Source: Alphaproteobacteria bacterium
GTDB taxonomy: Bacteria; Pseudomonadota; Alphaproteobacteria; Rhodobacterales; Rhodobacteraceae
DNA length: 64,000 bases
Assembly (NCBI GenBank): GCA_030428355.1
Contig: JAUIBL010000009.1
Span: 47,506 to 111,505, forward strand
Direction: 5' to 3'
Shown here: piece after piece, positions 52,484 through 61,195 of the stretch
Position numbering within the stretch: position 1 is the stretch's first letter
How the letters are laid out: every line of letters starts with the position of its first letter
Notes under the pieces: generated by a model
Told to the model about the DNA's origin: nothing
The model's input: the letters and a program-made list of their open reading frames with translations, nothing else
Databases searched by the model: none
Translations under genes and position numbers: made by a program

Positions 52484-52513
52484 GGCACGCAGGAACCGGA
52501 AAGGACTCAGACC

Positions 52514-52900
52514 ATGGCTGACGTCAATCGGGGCAATCGACCCCTGTCACCACACCTGCAAGTTTATCGCCCCCAGCTTACATCGATCACGTCGATCCTC
52601 ACACGGATCACCGGCAACGCCCTGATCGTTGCGGCCCTGATGATTGTCTGGTGGCTTCTCGCGGCCTCGACAGGCCCCGAATATTTCGCTTTTGCCAACG
52701 GCTTCGTGACAAGCTGGTTTGGCGATCTGGTGATGTTCCTGTCGCTTTGGGCGCTGTGGTATCACACGCTGGCGGGCATCCGGCACCTGATCTGGGACAA
52801 CGCCAAGATGCTGGAACTCGACAAGGCCGAAATGCTGGGCTGGATGGTTGTCATCGGCTCTGGCGTGCTGACCGTCTTTTCCGTCGTCGTGCTTTGGTAA
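52514..52900 (+). CDS. sdhC: Succinate dehydrogenase cytochrome b556 subunit
   Basis: This three-helix membrane anchor of 128 residues starts with the SdhC signature RPLSPHLQVYRPQLTSITSILTRITGN. WYHTLAGIRHLIWD carries the His that ligates heme b. It anchors SdhAB in the inner membrane and helps bind ubiquinone. AAAGGA precedes the ATG. It is the first gene of sdhCDA, 13 bases before sdhD. Confidence 0.95.
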   Translation: MADVNRGNRPLSPHLQVYRPQLTSITSILTRITGNALIVAALMIVWWLLAASTGPEYFAFANGFVTSWFGDLVMFLSLWALWYHTLAGIRHLIWDNAKMLELDKAEMLGWMVVIGSGVLTVFSVVVLW

Positions 52901-52912
52901 AGGGGGCGCAAC

Positions 52913-53284
52913 ATGGCTTTTCTGACTGACCGCAAACGCGCCGTTGGCATGGGTGCCGCGAAATCCGGGACCGAGCATTTCTGGGCGATGAAGAAATCGT
53001 CCGTCGCGCTGCTGATCCTGATCCCGTTCTTCGTCTTCACCTTTGGAGGTATCCTTGGGTCGTCGTTCGAGGAGGTGCAGGCCTATTACGCGCGCCCGTT
53101 CCCGGCGATCATCGCGGCACTGACCCTGATCGTCGGGTTCAAGCACTTCAATGACGGTTTCCAGGTTCTGATCGAAGACTACGTCCATGGCGTCTGGGAG
53201 AAAATCCTGATCCTCGGCATGACTTGCATCAGCTACGGCGCGGCTGCCGTGGGCATCTTTGCCATCGCCAAGATGGCCCTTTGA
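52913..53284 (+). CDS. sdhD: Succinate dehydrogenase membrane anchor subunit
   Basis: This 123-residue anchor has three helices. The [19 protein letters not shown] start and the following helix with [20 protein letters not shown] fit alphaproteobacterial SdhD. It pairs with SdhC to hold heme b and quinone. AAAGGGGG precedes the ATG. sdhA follows 20 bases later. Confidence 0.93.
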   Translation: MAFLTDRKRAVGMGAAKSGTEHFWAMKKSSVALLILIPFFVFTFGGILGSSFEEVQAYYARPFPAIIAALTLIVGFKHFNDGFQVLIEDYVHGVWEKILILGMTCISYGAAAVGIFAIAKMAL

Positions 53285-53304
53285 CTAGCGGAGTTTCCAG
53301 CAAC

Positions 53305-55110
53305 ATGGCTGCATACGAATACGAGACGCATGAATATGACGTCGTGGTCGTCGGCGCAGGCGGCGCAGGTCTGCGCGCCACGCTTGGTATGGCCGAACAG
53401 GGGTTGCGCACAGCCTGCGTGACCAAGGTGTTCCCGACCCGGTCGCATACGGTCGCGGCGCAGGGCGGCATCGCCGCATCACTATCCAACATGGGCCCGG
53501 ACCACTGGCAGTGGCACATGTACGACACCGTGAAAGGGTCGGACTGGCTGGGCGATACGGACGCGATGGAGTACCTCGCCCGTGAAGCGCCCAAGGCGGT
53601 TTACGAGCTTGAACACTACGGCGTGCCGTTCTCGCGGACGGAGGAAGGCAAGATCTACCAGCGTCCGTTCGGCGGTCACACCACCGAGTTCGGTGAAGGC
53701 CCGCCCGTGCAGCGCACCTGTGCGGCGGCGGACCGGACCGGTCACGCGATCCTGCACACGCTTTATGGTCAGTCGCTCAAGAACAACGCCGAGTTCTACA
53801 TCGAGTATTTCGCCATCGACCTGATCATGTCGGACGACGGTGCCTGCACCGGGGTCATCTGCTGGAAGCTGGACGACGGCACGATGCATGTCTTCAACGC
53901 CAAGATGGTGGTGCTGGCGACGGGCGGTTATGGCCGTGCCTATTTCAGCGCGACGAGCGCCCACACCTGCACCGGTGATGGTGGCGGCATGGTGGCGCGT
54001 GCGGGTCTGCCGCTTCAGGACATGGAGTTCGTGCAGTTCCACCCGACGGGCATCTACGGCTCGGGCTGTCTGATCACCGAGGGCGCACGCGGGGAAGGTG
54101 GATACCTCACCAACTCCGAAGGCGAGCGGTTCATGGAGCGCTATGCGCCGAACTACAAGGACCTTGCGCCGCGTGACTATGTCAGCCGGTCGATGACCAT
54201 GGAAATCCGCGAAGGCCGCGGTGTGGGTGAGGAAGGGGATCACATCCACTTGAACCTGTCGCACCTGCCGAAAGAGGCTTTGGCAGAACGCCTGCCGGGC
54301 ATCTCTGAGTCCGCCAAGATTTTCGCGGGTGTCGATGTAACCAAGGAACCGATCCCGGTTCTGCCGACGGTTCACTACAACATGGGCGGCATTCCGACCA
54401 ACTACTGGGGCGAAGTGCTGAACCCGACCAAGGACGACCCCAACGCGGTGGTTCCCGGCCTGATGGCCGTGGGCGAGGCGGGCTGTGCATCGGTGCATGG
54501 GGCGAACCGTCTGGGGTCGAACTCTCTGATCGACCTCGTGGTGTTCGGTCGCGCTGCTGCGATCCGCGCGGGCAAGGTTGTGGACCGCGACTCTGCCGTG
54601 CCGTCGACCAACACCGCGTCGGTGGACAAGGCGTTCGACCGCTTCGACGGGCTGCGCAATGCCAAGGGCACGATCCCGACCGCCGAGCTGCGGCTTGAGA
54701 TGCAGAAAACGATGCAGGCCGATGCCGCCGTGTTCCGTACCTCGAAGACCATGAAGGAAGGTCTCGACAAGATGGTCGCGATTGCGGGCAAGATGGATGA
54801 CCTCAAGGTCACCGACCGCAGCCTTGTCTGGAACAGCGACCTGATGGAAACGCTGGAACTGACCAACCTGATGCCCAACGCGCTGGCGACGATTGCCGGG
54901 GCCGAGGCGCGCAAGGAAAGCCGCGGTGCGCATGCGCACGAGGATTACACGACGCGGGACGATGAAAACTGGCGCGTGCACACCATCGCGCGGGTCGAGG
55001 GCAACCAGATCGACCTGACCTATCGTCCGGTGGTGAAAGACCCGCTGACGACGGAAGCCGAGGGCGGTATCTCTCTTGAAAAGATCAAGCCGAAGGAACG
55101 GACGTTCTGA
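53305..55110 (+). CDS. sdhA: Succinate dehydrogenase flavoprotein subunit
   Basis: This catalytic flavoprotein of 601 residues oxidises succinate to fumarate. The FAD-binding motif is [20 protein letters not shown], the covalent FAD His is in [14 protein letters not shown], and further active-site parts are [11 protein letters not shown] and [17 protein letters not shown] at 53305 gives the standard N-terminus; the frame is open into sdhD upstream. Its stop shares a base with the following lipoprotein gene. Confidence 0.96.
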   Translation: MAAYEYETHEYDVVVVGAGGAGLRATLGMAEQGLRTACVTKVFPTRSHTVAAQGGIAASLSNMGPDHWQWHMYDTVKGSDWLGDTDAMEYLAREAPKAVYELEHYGVPFSRTEEGKIYQRPFGGHTTEFGEGPPVQRTCAAADRTGHAILHTLYGQSLKNNAEFYIEYFAIDLIMSDDGACTGVICWKLDDGTMHVFNAKMVVLATGGYGRAYFSATSAHTCTGDGGGMVARAGLPLQDMEFVQFHPTGIYGSGCLITEGARGEGGYLTNSEGERFMERYAPNYKDLAPRDYVSRSMTMEIREGRGVGEEGDHIHLNLSHLPKEALAERLPGISESAKIFAGVDVTKEPIPVLPTVHYNMGGIPTNYWGEVLNPTKDDPNAVVPGLMAVGEAGCASVHGANRLGSNSLIDLVVFGRAAAIRAGKVVDRDSAVPSTNTASVDKAFDRFDGLRNAKGTIPTAELRLEMQKTMQADAAVFRTSKTMKEGLDKMVAIAGKMDDLKVTDRSLVWNSDLMETLELTNLMPNALATIAGAEARKESRGAHAHEDYTTRDDENWRVHTIARVEGNQIDLTYRPVVKDPLTTEAEGGISLEKIKPKERTF

Positions 55111-55589
55111 TGCGAGGTGCGCTCACAGCGGTGGTTGTGTCCTTCGGGATTGCCGGTTGTACGGGACCGCAACTGGCGGTTACGCCCGAAGCAGGTGAGC
55201 GCATCGCGCGTCAGTGCATGCAGGAAACCAATGCTCCGGGCACGTATTCGCTCTCTTTGAAGGTGCGCGGACGGTCATTCATGGACCGCCTGCCCAAAGC
55301 CACTCCGGTGGTCGGGCTTGGCGGCACGCAGGCAGGCGCAGATGCGATAAACGCCTGTACCCTGGCCAAGGCACATGGCGGGACCTATGAGGTCGAAACT
55401 GTCGGCGCGGGCGATGCAACGGTCGTCCATTACACCTACGGAACCCCGCCGTCCAAAACGGCGGCATCCCGCGACCGGGAGCAGATCCTTGCCGACATGC
55501 GTCGGGAGAAGCTTGGTGAACGCTCGTTTGGGTGTACACAGGACGCACCGGTGTTGTTCGGAGGCACGCAATATTGCGTAAAACGCTGA
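55110..55589 (+). CDS. Putative lipoprotein (159 aa)
   Basis: The N-terminus [20 protein letters not shown] has a lipobox-like IAGC at residue 17, so the mature protein is probably a lipoprotein. The mature part has four further cysteines (RQCMQ, NACTL, GCTQD, QYCVKR) that may form disulfides. The start shares a base with the sdhA stop (TGATG), so it is coupled to sdhA. No family is recognised. Confidence 0.7.
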   Translation: MRGALTAVVVSFGIAGCTGPQLAVTPEAGERIARQCMQETNAPGTYSLSLKVRGRSFMDRLPKATPVVGLGGTQAGADAINACTLAKAHGGTYEVETVGAGDATVVHYTYGTPPSKTAASRDREQILADMRREKLGERSFGCTQDAPVLFGGTQYCVKR

Positions 55590-55921
55590 TCCTGACTGCC
55601 CTCGGGGGGATGCTTGCGGCCTGTTCGCCGCAGGTTCAGGATCAGATCGCGCGCGATGCCGCGCGGTCGGCGATCACGCCTGTACTGGTCGAACGGTTCC
55701 CCGGTGTGCCTCTGGAGCCTGCACTGAACTGCGTGATCGACAACGCAAACGCGGTGCAGATCAGGGCGCTGGCGCTCGACACGGTGACAGGTCCGACCGA
55801 GAGTACCGTGCAGATCGTGACGGATATCCTCTCCGAACCCGAAACGGTCCGATGCCTTACGGTTGAAGGGTTGCCGGCTCTGCTGAACCAGCGGCTTCAG
55901 CCGTTGACCGCGTCGATATAG
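55574..55921 (+). CDS. Putative succinate-dehydrogenase-adjacent lipoprotein (115 aa)
   Basis: TTG at 55574 gives MRKTLILTALGGMLAACSP with a clear lipobox LAAC. The mature part has a cysteine pair (ALNCVID and VRCLTVEG). A longer frame begins at 55532 inside the previous gene, but the lipoprotein signal argues for the TTG. It overlaps the previous gene by 16 bases and the end of the opposing methyltransferase gene by 25 bases. The family is not recognised. Confidence 0.65.
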   Translation: MRKTLILTALGGMLAACSPQVQDQIARDAARSAITPVLVERFPGVPLEPALNCVIDNANAVQIRALALDTVTGPTESTVQIVTDILSEPETVRCLTVEGLPALLNQRLQPLTASI

Positions 55922-56760
55922 GTGAGGATGGCGGTTTCATCCGCTTCTTTGCGCCGTTCGAGTTCATCCAGACATCGCAATGCGTAATCGGTAAACCCGT
56001 AGACGCCGTCCGCGATCAGCGCCATTTTGCGCAATTGGTCGCTGGTCAGGTCATCTGGGCGGGACAGGTCGCGGAAATAAAGGATGTCGCCGTCCAGAAG
56101 ATGGGTGCGATGCGCGTCGTTCACATGCCCCAGATAGCGGGATCGGACGTGGCGCGCGACCGTGTGATAGAAGGAATGCGGGACAAAGCCGAGCTTGCGC
56201 AGCGTCACGTCGATGTCGCCAAAACTGGGCTGATCGTCATATAGCGGGAAGAAATTGATTTCCGAATGCACGGCGACGGCTGAAGCGATTTTGGTCTCGC
56301 CGTTCTCGAACACCATCTTTTCCGCGCCCTGAATGTCGATCTTGAGAAGGTCGATCCGCTGAATATCGTCAAGGTCATCCAGCCGACGCGTTTCCATTTC
56401 CGCGGTTTCGACCAGTTGGGCGGCGCGTTTGAGACCCATGAGGAAGAAGAGCGTCGGCCTGCGTATGGACAGAAGCGAGGTCAGGCCGGAGCCTTTGTAG
56501 ACGTTCAGAGTGTGGGTCTTGCCGTCTCCGATGGCATGGGGCAGGTAACGGTCGCCTTCGCCGCGTCCTTCGGTGAGCGTGACCAGCGTTTCCGCCTGTG
56601 GATCGAACCCCGTGATCACCACATCCCCGTTTTCCTGCAGATCCTTGTAGGGCGCATCGAAATGCATCGGATTGGCACCGACATCGGTGATGTGCAGCTT
56701 GTCATCATAGCGCAGGGCAGCGCGAAGGGTTCGGATACGGTTGGCGAACGCGGTCTGCAT
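55897..56760 (-). CDS. FkbM family methyltransferase (287 aa)
   Basis: The SAM-binding start is LHITDVGANPMHFDAPYKDL, followed by VVITGFDPQAETL. The FkbM-specific RIDLLKIDIQGAEKMVFENG and AVHSEINFFPLY are present. Such enzymes O-methylate sugars or polyketides. It lies 19 bases after a glycosyltransferase gene on the same strand, so a role in a surface glycan is likely. It runs against the sdh genes. Confidence 0.88.
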   Translation of the reverse strand: MQTAFANRIRTLRAALRYDDKLHITDVGANPMHFDAPYKDLQENGDVVITGFDPQAETLVTLTEGRGEGDRYLPHAIGDGKTHTLNVYKGSGLTSLLSIRRPTLFFLMGLKRAAQLVETAEMETRRLDDLDDIQRIDLLKIDIQGAEKMVFENGETKIASAVAVHSEINFFPLYDDQPSFGDIDVTLRKLGFVPHSFYHTVARHVRSRYLGHVNDAHRTHLLDGDILYFRDLSRPDDLTSDQLRKMALIADGVYGFTDYALRCLDELERRKEADETAILTYIDAVNG

Positions 56761-56779
56761 GGGGAACTTTCGATAGGGA

Positions 56780-57850
56780 TTACTGGGTCAGGAGTCTGGC
56801 AATCTGGGTGCCGATCTTGTCCGGTGCGCGGTCCTTGGCGAAGTCGAAACAGGCCTTGCGCAGTTTGCGCAGGTCCGCGTCCGACATCTCGATGAACTGC
56901 AACATGCTGCGGATGAGGCCGCGCGGGGAAGCCGGGTCGTAGAGCAGGTTGTGGCAGGCCTCGGGCGTGGTTTCGCGCAATTCACGGATGTTCGGGCCGA
57001 TGATCGGCAGGCCGAAGGTCAGCGCGAGCATTACCGACCCAGAGGTGAACATGGATTGGTAGGGTGCGAGAAAGACATGGGACGCGCCGAAGATGCCGGG
57101 GATGTCTTCGTCGGGGATGCGGTCGGTGCGCAGATCGACATTCGGGTTTGCGTCCAGCATGCGCAGCATCCGGGCCTGCGAGGAAAACGCCTTGCCATAC
57201 ATGCGTAGATGATAGGGCACCTGACGTTTGCTCAGCTTTCCGGCCACATCGGTGATGGCGTGGACGCCCTTGGGGCCACGGAACATGCCGAAGAACAGGA
57301 ACTGGCGGCGGTCGGACCTCGTCAGTTTGCGCAAGAGCGTTCTGGTCGCCGGTTCGTAAGCGCCAAGATAGCTTGGATGCGGGATCACGTGGAGTTTCGA
57401 GCGCGGCGTTCCATAGATGTCCGCCATGTGATCGGCGGCGTGGTCGGCGTGGACATGGATCGCATCGGCCAATGTGCTCAGCTCTTGTCTGGCACGCTGG
57501 AAGGTCTCCAGATCGCGGGCCTTGTGCGGTGCATCATTGTGGATGGTCCAGACAATCCGGCCGCCATCCTGCTTGAACCGGCGCAGTGTGATCAGCGCCA
57601 GATCAAGGTCTGCCTCATTCGCGGCTGTATCGTCAGAGCGACCGAACATGCGGTCGTCCCAGTGAAGGTGGACAACGCTGAAATCCCCGGTGGCGAGCAG
57701 GTCAAGACCGCCGGGACCGGCAAATTCGCTGTCGAAACCTTTGGGCAGTTTCGAATAGAGCAAGGATTGATAGGGGTTGCCTGCCGTGGATGGCAGACAC
57801 AGCATTTTCCCGTTCCGTGTCAGGGCCTTCGCCGCTGCGGCATTTTGCAT
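56780..57850 (-). CDS. Glycosyltransferase, GT4-like (356 aa)
   Basis: This GT-B fold protein has an N-terminal domain with [20 protein letters not shown] and [16 protein letters not shown], and a C-terminal donor-binding domain with [42 protein letters not shown] and [13 protein letters not shown]. It probably transfers a sugar from a nucleotide donor to a surface polysaccharide or lipid. It is divergent from sdhB. The start at 57850 has a modest AAAGAG sequence before it. Confidence 0.85.
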   Translation of the reverse strand: MQNAAAAKALTRNGKMLCLPSTAGNPYQSLLYSKLPKGFDSEFAGPGGLDLLATGDFSVVHLHWDDRMFGRSDDTAANEADLDLALITLRRFKQDGGRIVWTIHNDAPHKARDLETFQRARQELSTLADAIHVHADHAADHMADIYGTPRSKLHVIPHPSYLGAYEPATRTLLRKLTRSDRRQFLFFGMFRGPKGVHAITDVAGKLSKRQVPYHLRMYGKAFSSQARMLRMLDANPNVDLRTDRIPDEDIPGIFGASHVFLAPYQSMFTSGSVMLALTFGLPIIGPNIRELRETTPEACHNLLYDPASPRGLIRSMLQFIEMSDADLRKLRKACFDFAKDRAPDKIGTQIARLLTQ

Positions 57851-57999
57851 CTTTGGTCTCTTTTTGCCTGTGTTTGCCTGTTATTTTTGGCCACGATCCC
57901 GTAGACGTGGCATGTCGAAGATATACCATTCGCCACAGCAGCGATGCGGCTTTTTTTCAGCATCCCGAAGACGATGGCAGGAAGGCAACAGAGTTTACC

Positions 58000-58779
58000 A
58001 TGGTTCAACTGACGCTCCCCAAGAATTCGACCATCCGCACGGGCAAGACATGGCCCAAGCCCGAAGGCGCGACCAACGTACGCAAATTCAGCATTTACCG
58101 CTGGAATCCGGACGATGGCGAGAACCCGCGCGTGGATACCTATTTCGTCGACATGGACAAATGCGGGCCGATGGTTCTGGACGCGCTGATCAAGATCAAG
58201 AACGAGATCGATCCGACGCTCACGTTCCGCCGGTCCTGCCGTGAAGGGATCTGCGGATCCTGCGCGATGAATATCGACGGGATCAACACGCTGGCCTGTA
58301 TCTACGGACTGGATGAGATCAAGGGCGACGTGAAGATCTACCCGCTGCCGCACATGCCGGTGGTCAAGGACCTGATTCCGGACCTGACGCATTTCTACGC
58401 GCAGCATGCCTCGATCATGCCGTGGCTGGAAACCAAGACGAACCGCCCGGCGAAAGAGTGGAAGCAGTCGATCGAGGACCGCAAGAAACTGGACGGTCTG
58501 TATGAGTGCGTGATGTGCGCGTCCTGCTCAACGTCCTGTCCGTCCTATTGGTGGAACGGTGACCGGTATCTTGGGCCGGCAGCCCTGCTGCACGCCTATC
58601 GCTGGATCATCGACAGCCGCGACGAGGCCACCGGCGAGCGTCTGGACGAGTTGGAAGATCCGTTCAAGCTCTATCGCTGCCACACCATCATGAACTGCGC
58701 CAAGACCTGCCCCAAGGGTCTGAACCCGGCGAAGGCGATTGCCGAGATCAAGAAGATGATGGTCGAACGGCACGTTTAA
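58000..58779 (+). CDS. sdhB: Succinate dehydrogenase iron-sulfur subunit
   Basis: This 259-residue subunit carries three clusters: the 2Fe-2S ligands in [16 protein letters not shown] with a later LAC, and the 4Fe-4S and 3Fe-4S ligands in [16 protein letters not shown] and [17 protein letters not shown]. It passes electrons from SdhA to quinone. ATG at 58000 is the family start; the frame upstream is antisense of the glycosyltransferase. It is separated from sdhA by about 2.9 kb, so it needs its own promoter or long read-through. Confidence 0.96.
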   Translation: MVQLTLPKNSTIRTGKTWPKPEGATNVRKFSIYRWNPDDGENPRVDTYFVDMDKCGPMVLDALIKIKNEIDPTLTFRRSCREGICGSCAMNIDGINTLACIYGLDEIKGDVKIYPLPHMPVVKDLIPDLTHFYAQHASIMPWLETKTNRPAKEWKQSIEDRKKLDGLYECVMCASCSTSCPSYWWNGDRYLGPAALLHAYRWIIDSRDEATGERLDELEDPFKLYRCHTIMNCAKTCPKGLNPAKAIAEIKKMMVERHV

Positions 58780-58785
58780 GCGGCC

Positions 58786-59497
58786 TTGGAGAGTTCGCTT
58801 CACCACGCTGTTCTGCTGTCGATGCTGGCCGGGATCGCAATCCCGGCTGGTGCGTTTCTGGCCCGGTTCGACCGGCTTCTGCCCGGATGGATGCTGGAAG
58901 AGTTCCGCCACACGGTGATCGCGTTTGGCGGTGGTGCCTTGTTGTCTGCAGTGGCGCTTGTGCTTGTGCCCGAGGGCATCGACCGCTTGAATGCCGTGAC
59001 GGCGTTGGTTCTGTTCGGTCTGGGTGGATTGGTCTTCGGGCTGCTTGACCATCATCTGTCGCAGGGCAAGGGGCGGACAGCCCAGTTCATGGCGATGATG
59101 CTGGACTATGTGCCGGAAGCGATGGCATTGGGGGCCATGCTGGTCGGTGAGCCCGAGATTGCGTTTCTGCTTGCCGGGTTGATTGCCCTGCAGAACCTGC
59201 CTGAAGGATTCAATGCGTGGCGGGAAATGACCGATGCGGGGCCTCGGCCCGGGTTGATCTGGATATTCCTGGGCATGGTGCCGGTCGGGCCGTTGGCGGC
59301 GTTGATCGGGCTGCATGTCCTGTCGGACATGCCGGCTGTTCTTGGCGGGATCATGCTGTTTTCAGCGGGCGGGATTCTGTACCATCCTCTTCGAGGATGT
59401 TGCGCCTCAGGTGCCCCTTGAACGGAAATGGGGGCCGCCGATGGGGGCGGTTCTGGGTTTCATGCTGGGTCTTGGAGGACATATTGCGCTTCATTGA
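58786..59497 (+). pseudogene. ZIP-family metal transporter with a frameshift
   Basis: The frame from TTG at 58786 encodes a ZIP-like protein of about seven helices up to GGIMLFSAGGILY. It then runs out of frame to a stop at 59421. If one C of the pair 59382-59383 is removed, the frame continues ILFEDVAPQVPLERKWGPP and a last helix (FMLGLGGHIALH) to a stop at 59495-59497. That gives 236 residues and the ZIP C-terminal pattern GGILYxxFEDVAPQ. It is either an inactivating 1-base insertion or a sequencing error. The helix IV/V motifs read DYVPEAMALG and LQNLPEGFNA, where ZIPs usually have HNxPEG. Confidence 0.75.
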
Positions 59498-59529
59498 GAA
59501 ACCGCACTGAACGCGCACCTGTCTTGGAT

Positions 59530-59718
59530 ATGCCGATCCTGTTGATCTTTCTTCTGTTCGGTGTGCTGGCCTATCTGTATTGGCGGCGCAGGACGACCAC
59601 GCTCACACGGGAGTGTCGATGGCGCAGGACGGCACCGGGGCAGTGGCGATGCGCGTTCTGTGGGGCCGAGACGGTATCCGAGGACAGCCCTGTGCTGTGT
59701 TTGCGACGCCCGCGGTGA
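59530..59718 (+). CDS. Small membrane protein with a Cys-rich tail (62 aa)
   Basis: One membrane helix (ILLIFLLFGVLAYLYW, residues 3-18) is followed by a basic region and the Cys pattern RECRWRRTAPGQWRCAFCGA with a later LCLRRPR. The CxxC plus two further Cys suggest a small zinc-binding knuckle. ATG at 59530 is assumed; the frame is open upstream. Its family is not known to me. Confidence 0.5.
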   Translation: MPILLIFLLFGVLAYLYWRRRTTTLTRECRWRRTAPGQWRCAFCGAETVSEDSPVLCLRRPR

Positions 59719-59734
59719 CATAGGAAAAAATTTC

Positions 59735-59778
59735 GAGTCCGAAAAATAATTCCTATTGCGCCGACTCAAAATCGACTC
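59735..59778. promoter_or_regulatory. Three GANTC sites upstream of the decarboxylase leader
   Basis: GAGTC (59735-59739), GACTC (59763-59767) and GACTC (59774-59778) lie within 44 bases in the promoter region of the decarboxylase. GANTC is the CcrM methylation site that GcrA-dependent promoters contain. Methylation and GcrA control are inferred. Confidence 0.4.
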
Positions 59779-59789
59779 CATATGCGCGC

Positions 59790-59935
59790 TTAGTGACGCC
59801 AACGCACGCGCCTCTGGCGAGGTGGGCAAGCAGGACCTGCACCCACGCGGTTACGTAGCGACGGTAACGTCTCTGAAAGAACTGAGCGGTCTGTGCCGAA
59901 TAATTCGGAATGGCCGGGTCTATTGGAGATGACCA
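59790..59935 (+). ncRNA. Structured 5' leader of the decarboxylase gene, speF-type candidate
   Basis: The leader contains several nested inverted repeats: CCTC-tggc-GAGG (59811-59822), GTGGG around GCAGGACCTGC to CCCAC (59822-59846), GTTAC/GTAAC (59850-59868) and CCGAA-taa-TTCGG (59896-59908). A speF RNA motif is known upstream of alphaproteobacterial ornithine decarboxylase genes, and position and neighbour fit it. A covariance-model search would settle the assignment. Confidence 0.45.
59793..59858 (+). CDS. Candidate 21-codon leader ORF
   Basis: GTG at 59793 opens a 21-codon frame (MTPTHAPLARWASRTCTHAVT) that ends at TAG 59856-59858, inside the structured leader. A tiny ATG ORF of three codons (MRA) ends on the base where it begins. 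No strong ribosome-binding site is visible. In enterobacteria speF is controlled by an ornithine-sensing leader peptide (SpeFL), so an analogous role is imaginable; evidence is weak. Confidence 0.25.
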   Translation: MTPTHAPLARWASRTCTHAVT

Positions 59936-61105
59936 ATGAACGCATACGTAACCGGGCTTTCCGCCCGCGAAGATACATCTGTCTCTCGTGCCGAGGCTTT
60001 CATCCTGAGCCATCGTTTCGAGCGCCCGACGCTTGTCATCGACACGGAAGCTGTTGCGCGTCAATACGCGGCTTTGGCTCAGGGTCTGGGTCGTGCGCGT
60101 ATCCATTACGCTGTCAAGGCAAACCCGGCACCTGAAATCCTGCAGACCCTGGTCGCGCTGGGCAGCAACTTTGACGCCGCATCGCGCGCCGAAATCGAGA
60201 TGTGCCTGAACGCCGGTGCGGATGCGTCGCGCGTGTCCTTCGGCAACACCGTAAAACGTCCGTCCGACATTGCCTGGGCGCATGAGATCGGGATCACCCA
60301 TTTTGCGGCGGATTCGGAAGAAGAGCTGCACAAGCTGGCGCAGCACGCGCCTGGCGCAGAGGTCTATATCCGCCTGATCGTGGGGTCGCTGCACGCCGAT
60401 TGGCCGCTGTCGCGCAAGTTTGGCTGTGCGCTGGACAAGACACCGTCGCTGTTCCGTCTGGCCCTTGATCTTGGCCTCAAGCCGGTTGGTCTGTCGTTCC
60501 ATGTGGGCTCGCAAACCCGCCGCGCTGAGATGTGGGGTGAAACGCTCGATCAGGTGGCGTCTGTTTGGCACGGGCTCAAGGCGGATGGATTTGACCTGAC
60601 GTTGCTCAACATCGGGGGCGGGTTCCCGGCCTTCTACGGTCAGGAGCTGGACGCGCCGCAGAACTATGCATCGGACGTGATGCGCCAAATCCACGATAAG
60701 TTCGGCGAGATCCCGTCGATCATGGCAGAGCCGGGTCGCGGTCTTGTCGCCGAAGCGGGTGCCATTGCCGCCGAAGTGCTGCTGGTGTCGCGCAAATCGG
60801 ACAGCGAATTGCACCGTTGGGTGTATCTGGACATCGGCAAGTTCTCGGGTCTGGCGGAAACGATGGATGAGGCGATCCGTTACCAGTTCATCACCGACCG
60901 TGACCACGAGCCGACCGGTGCCTGCATTCTGGCGGGTCCGTCCTGCGACAGCGCGGACGTGCTGTATGAAAAGCAGCCGGTGCAATTGCCGCTGGGTCTG
61001 CAATCGGGTGACCGCATCGTGATCCGCAACTGCGGTGCGTATACGTCGACCTATGCGTCGGTTGGCTTTAACGGCTTCCCGCCGCTGGATGTGATCGCGA
61101 TCTGA
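59936..61105 (+). CDS. Alanine-racemase-fold ornithine (or lysine/ornithine) decarboxylase
   Basis: This type III PLP decarboxylase of 389 residues is of the ODC/DAP decarboxylase fold. The PLP lysine is in IHYAVKANPAPEIL, HVGSQTRRAEMW binds substrate, LLNIGGGFPAFY binds the phosphate, and EPGRGLVAEAGAIAAEVL and CDSADVL complete the active site. Its product would be putrescine (or cadaverine), feeding polyamine synthesis. The specificity for ornithine is inferred from type and leader. GGAG precedes ATG at 59936. Confidence 0.88.
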   Translation: MNAYVTGLSAREDTSVSRAEAFILSHRFERPTLVIDTEAVARQYAALAQGLGRARIHYAVKANPAPEILQTLVALGSNFDAASRAEIEMCLNAGADASRVSFGNTVKRPSDIAWAHEIGITHFAADSEEELHKLAQHAPGAEVYIRLIVGSLHADWPLSRKFGCALDKTPSLFRLALDLGLKPVGLSFHVGSQTRRAEMWGETLDQVASVWHGLKADGFDLTLLNIGGGFPAFYGQELDAPQNYASDVMRQIHDKFGEIPSIMAEPGRGLVAEAGAIAAEVLLVSRKSDSELHRWVYLDIGKFSGLAETMDEAIRYQFITDRDHEPTGACILAGPSCDSADVLYEKQPVQLPLGLQSGDRIVIRNCGAYTSTYASVGFNGFPPLDVIAI

Positions 61106-61116
61106 TCAATAGTGCT

Positions 61117-61143
61117 GTGTGCCAGAGATTGTCTCTGGCACAT
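61117..61143. terminator. Strong hairpin after the decarboxylase gene
   Basis: TGTGCCAGAGA-ttg-TCTCTGGCACA has perfect 11-bp arms (61118-61142), flanked by a G-T pair, and starts 12 bases after the stop. There is no clear T-tract, so it may be a terminator helped by other factors, or an mRNA-stabilising hairpin. Confidence 0.6.
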
Positions 61144-61195
61144 ACTTGCCTTTCCTGACCTTCTGGCATTGAGTTCCCGAAAAACGGAGCGTGCC

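Noticed and set aside
57790..58779. A longer SdhB starting at 57790
   Set aside because: The extra 70 residues are antisense of the glycosyltransferase start and are not SdhB-like; ATG at 58000 gives the family N-terminus.
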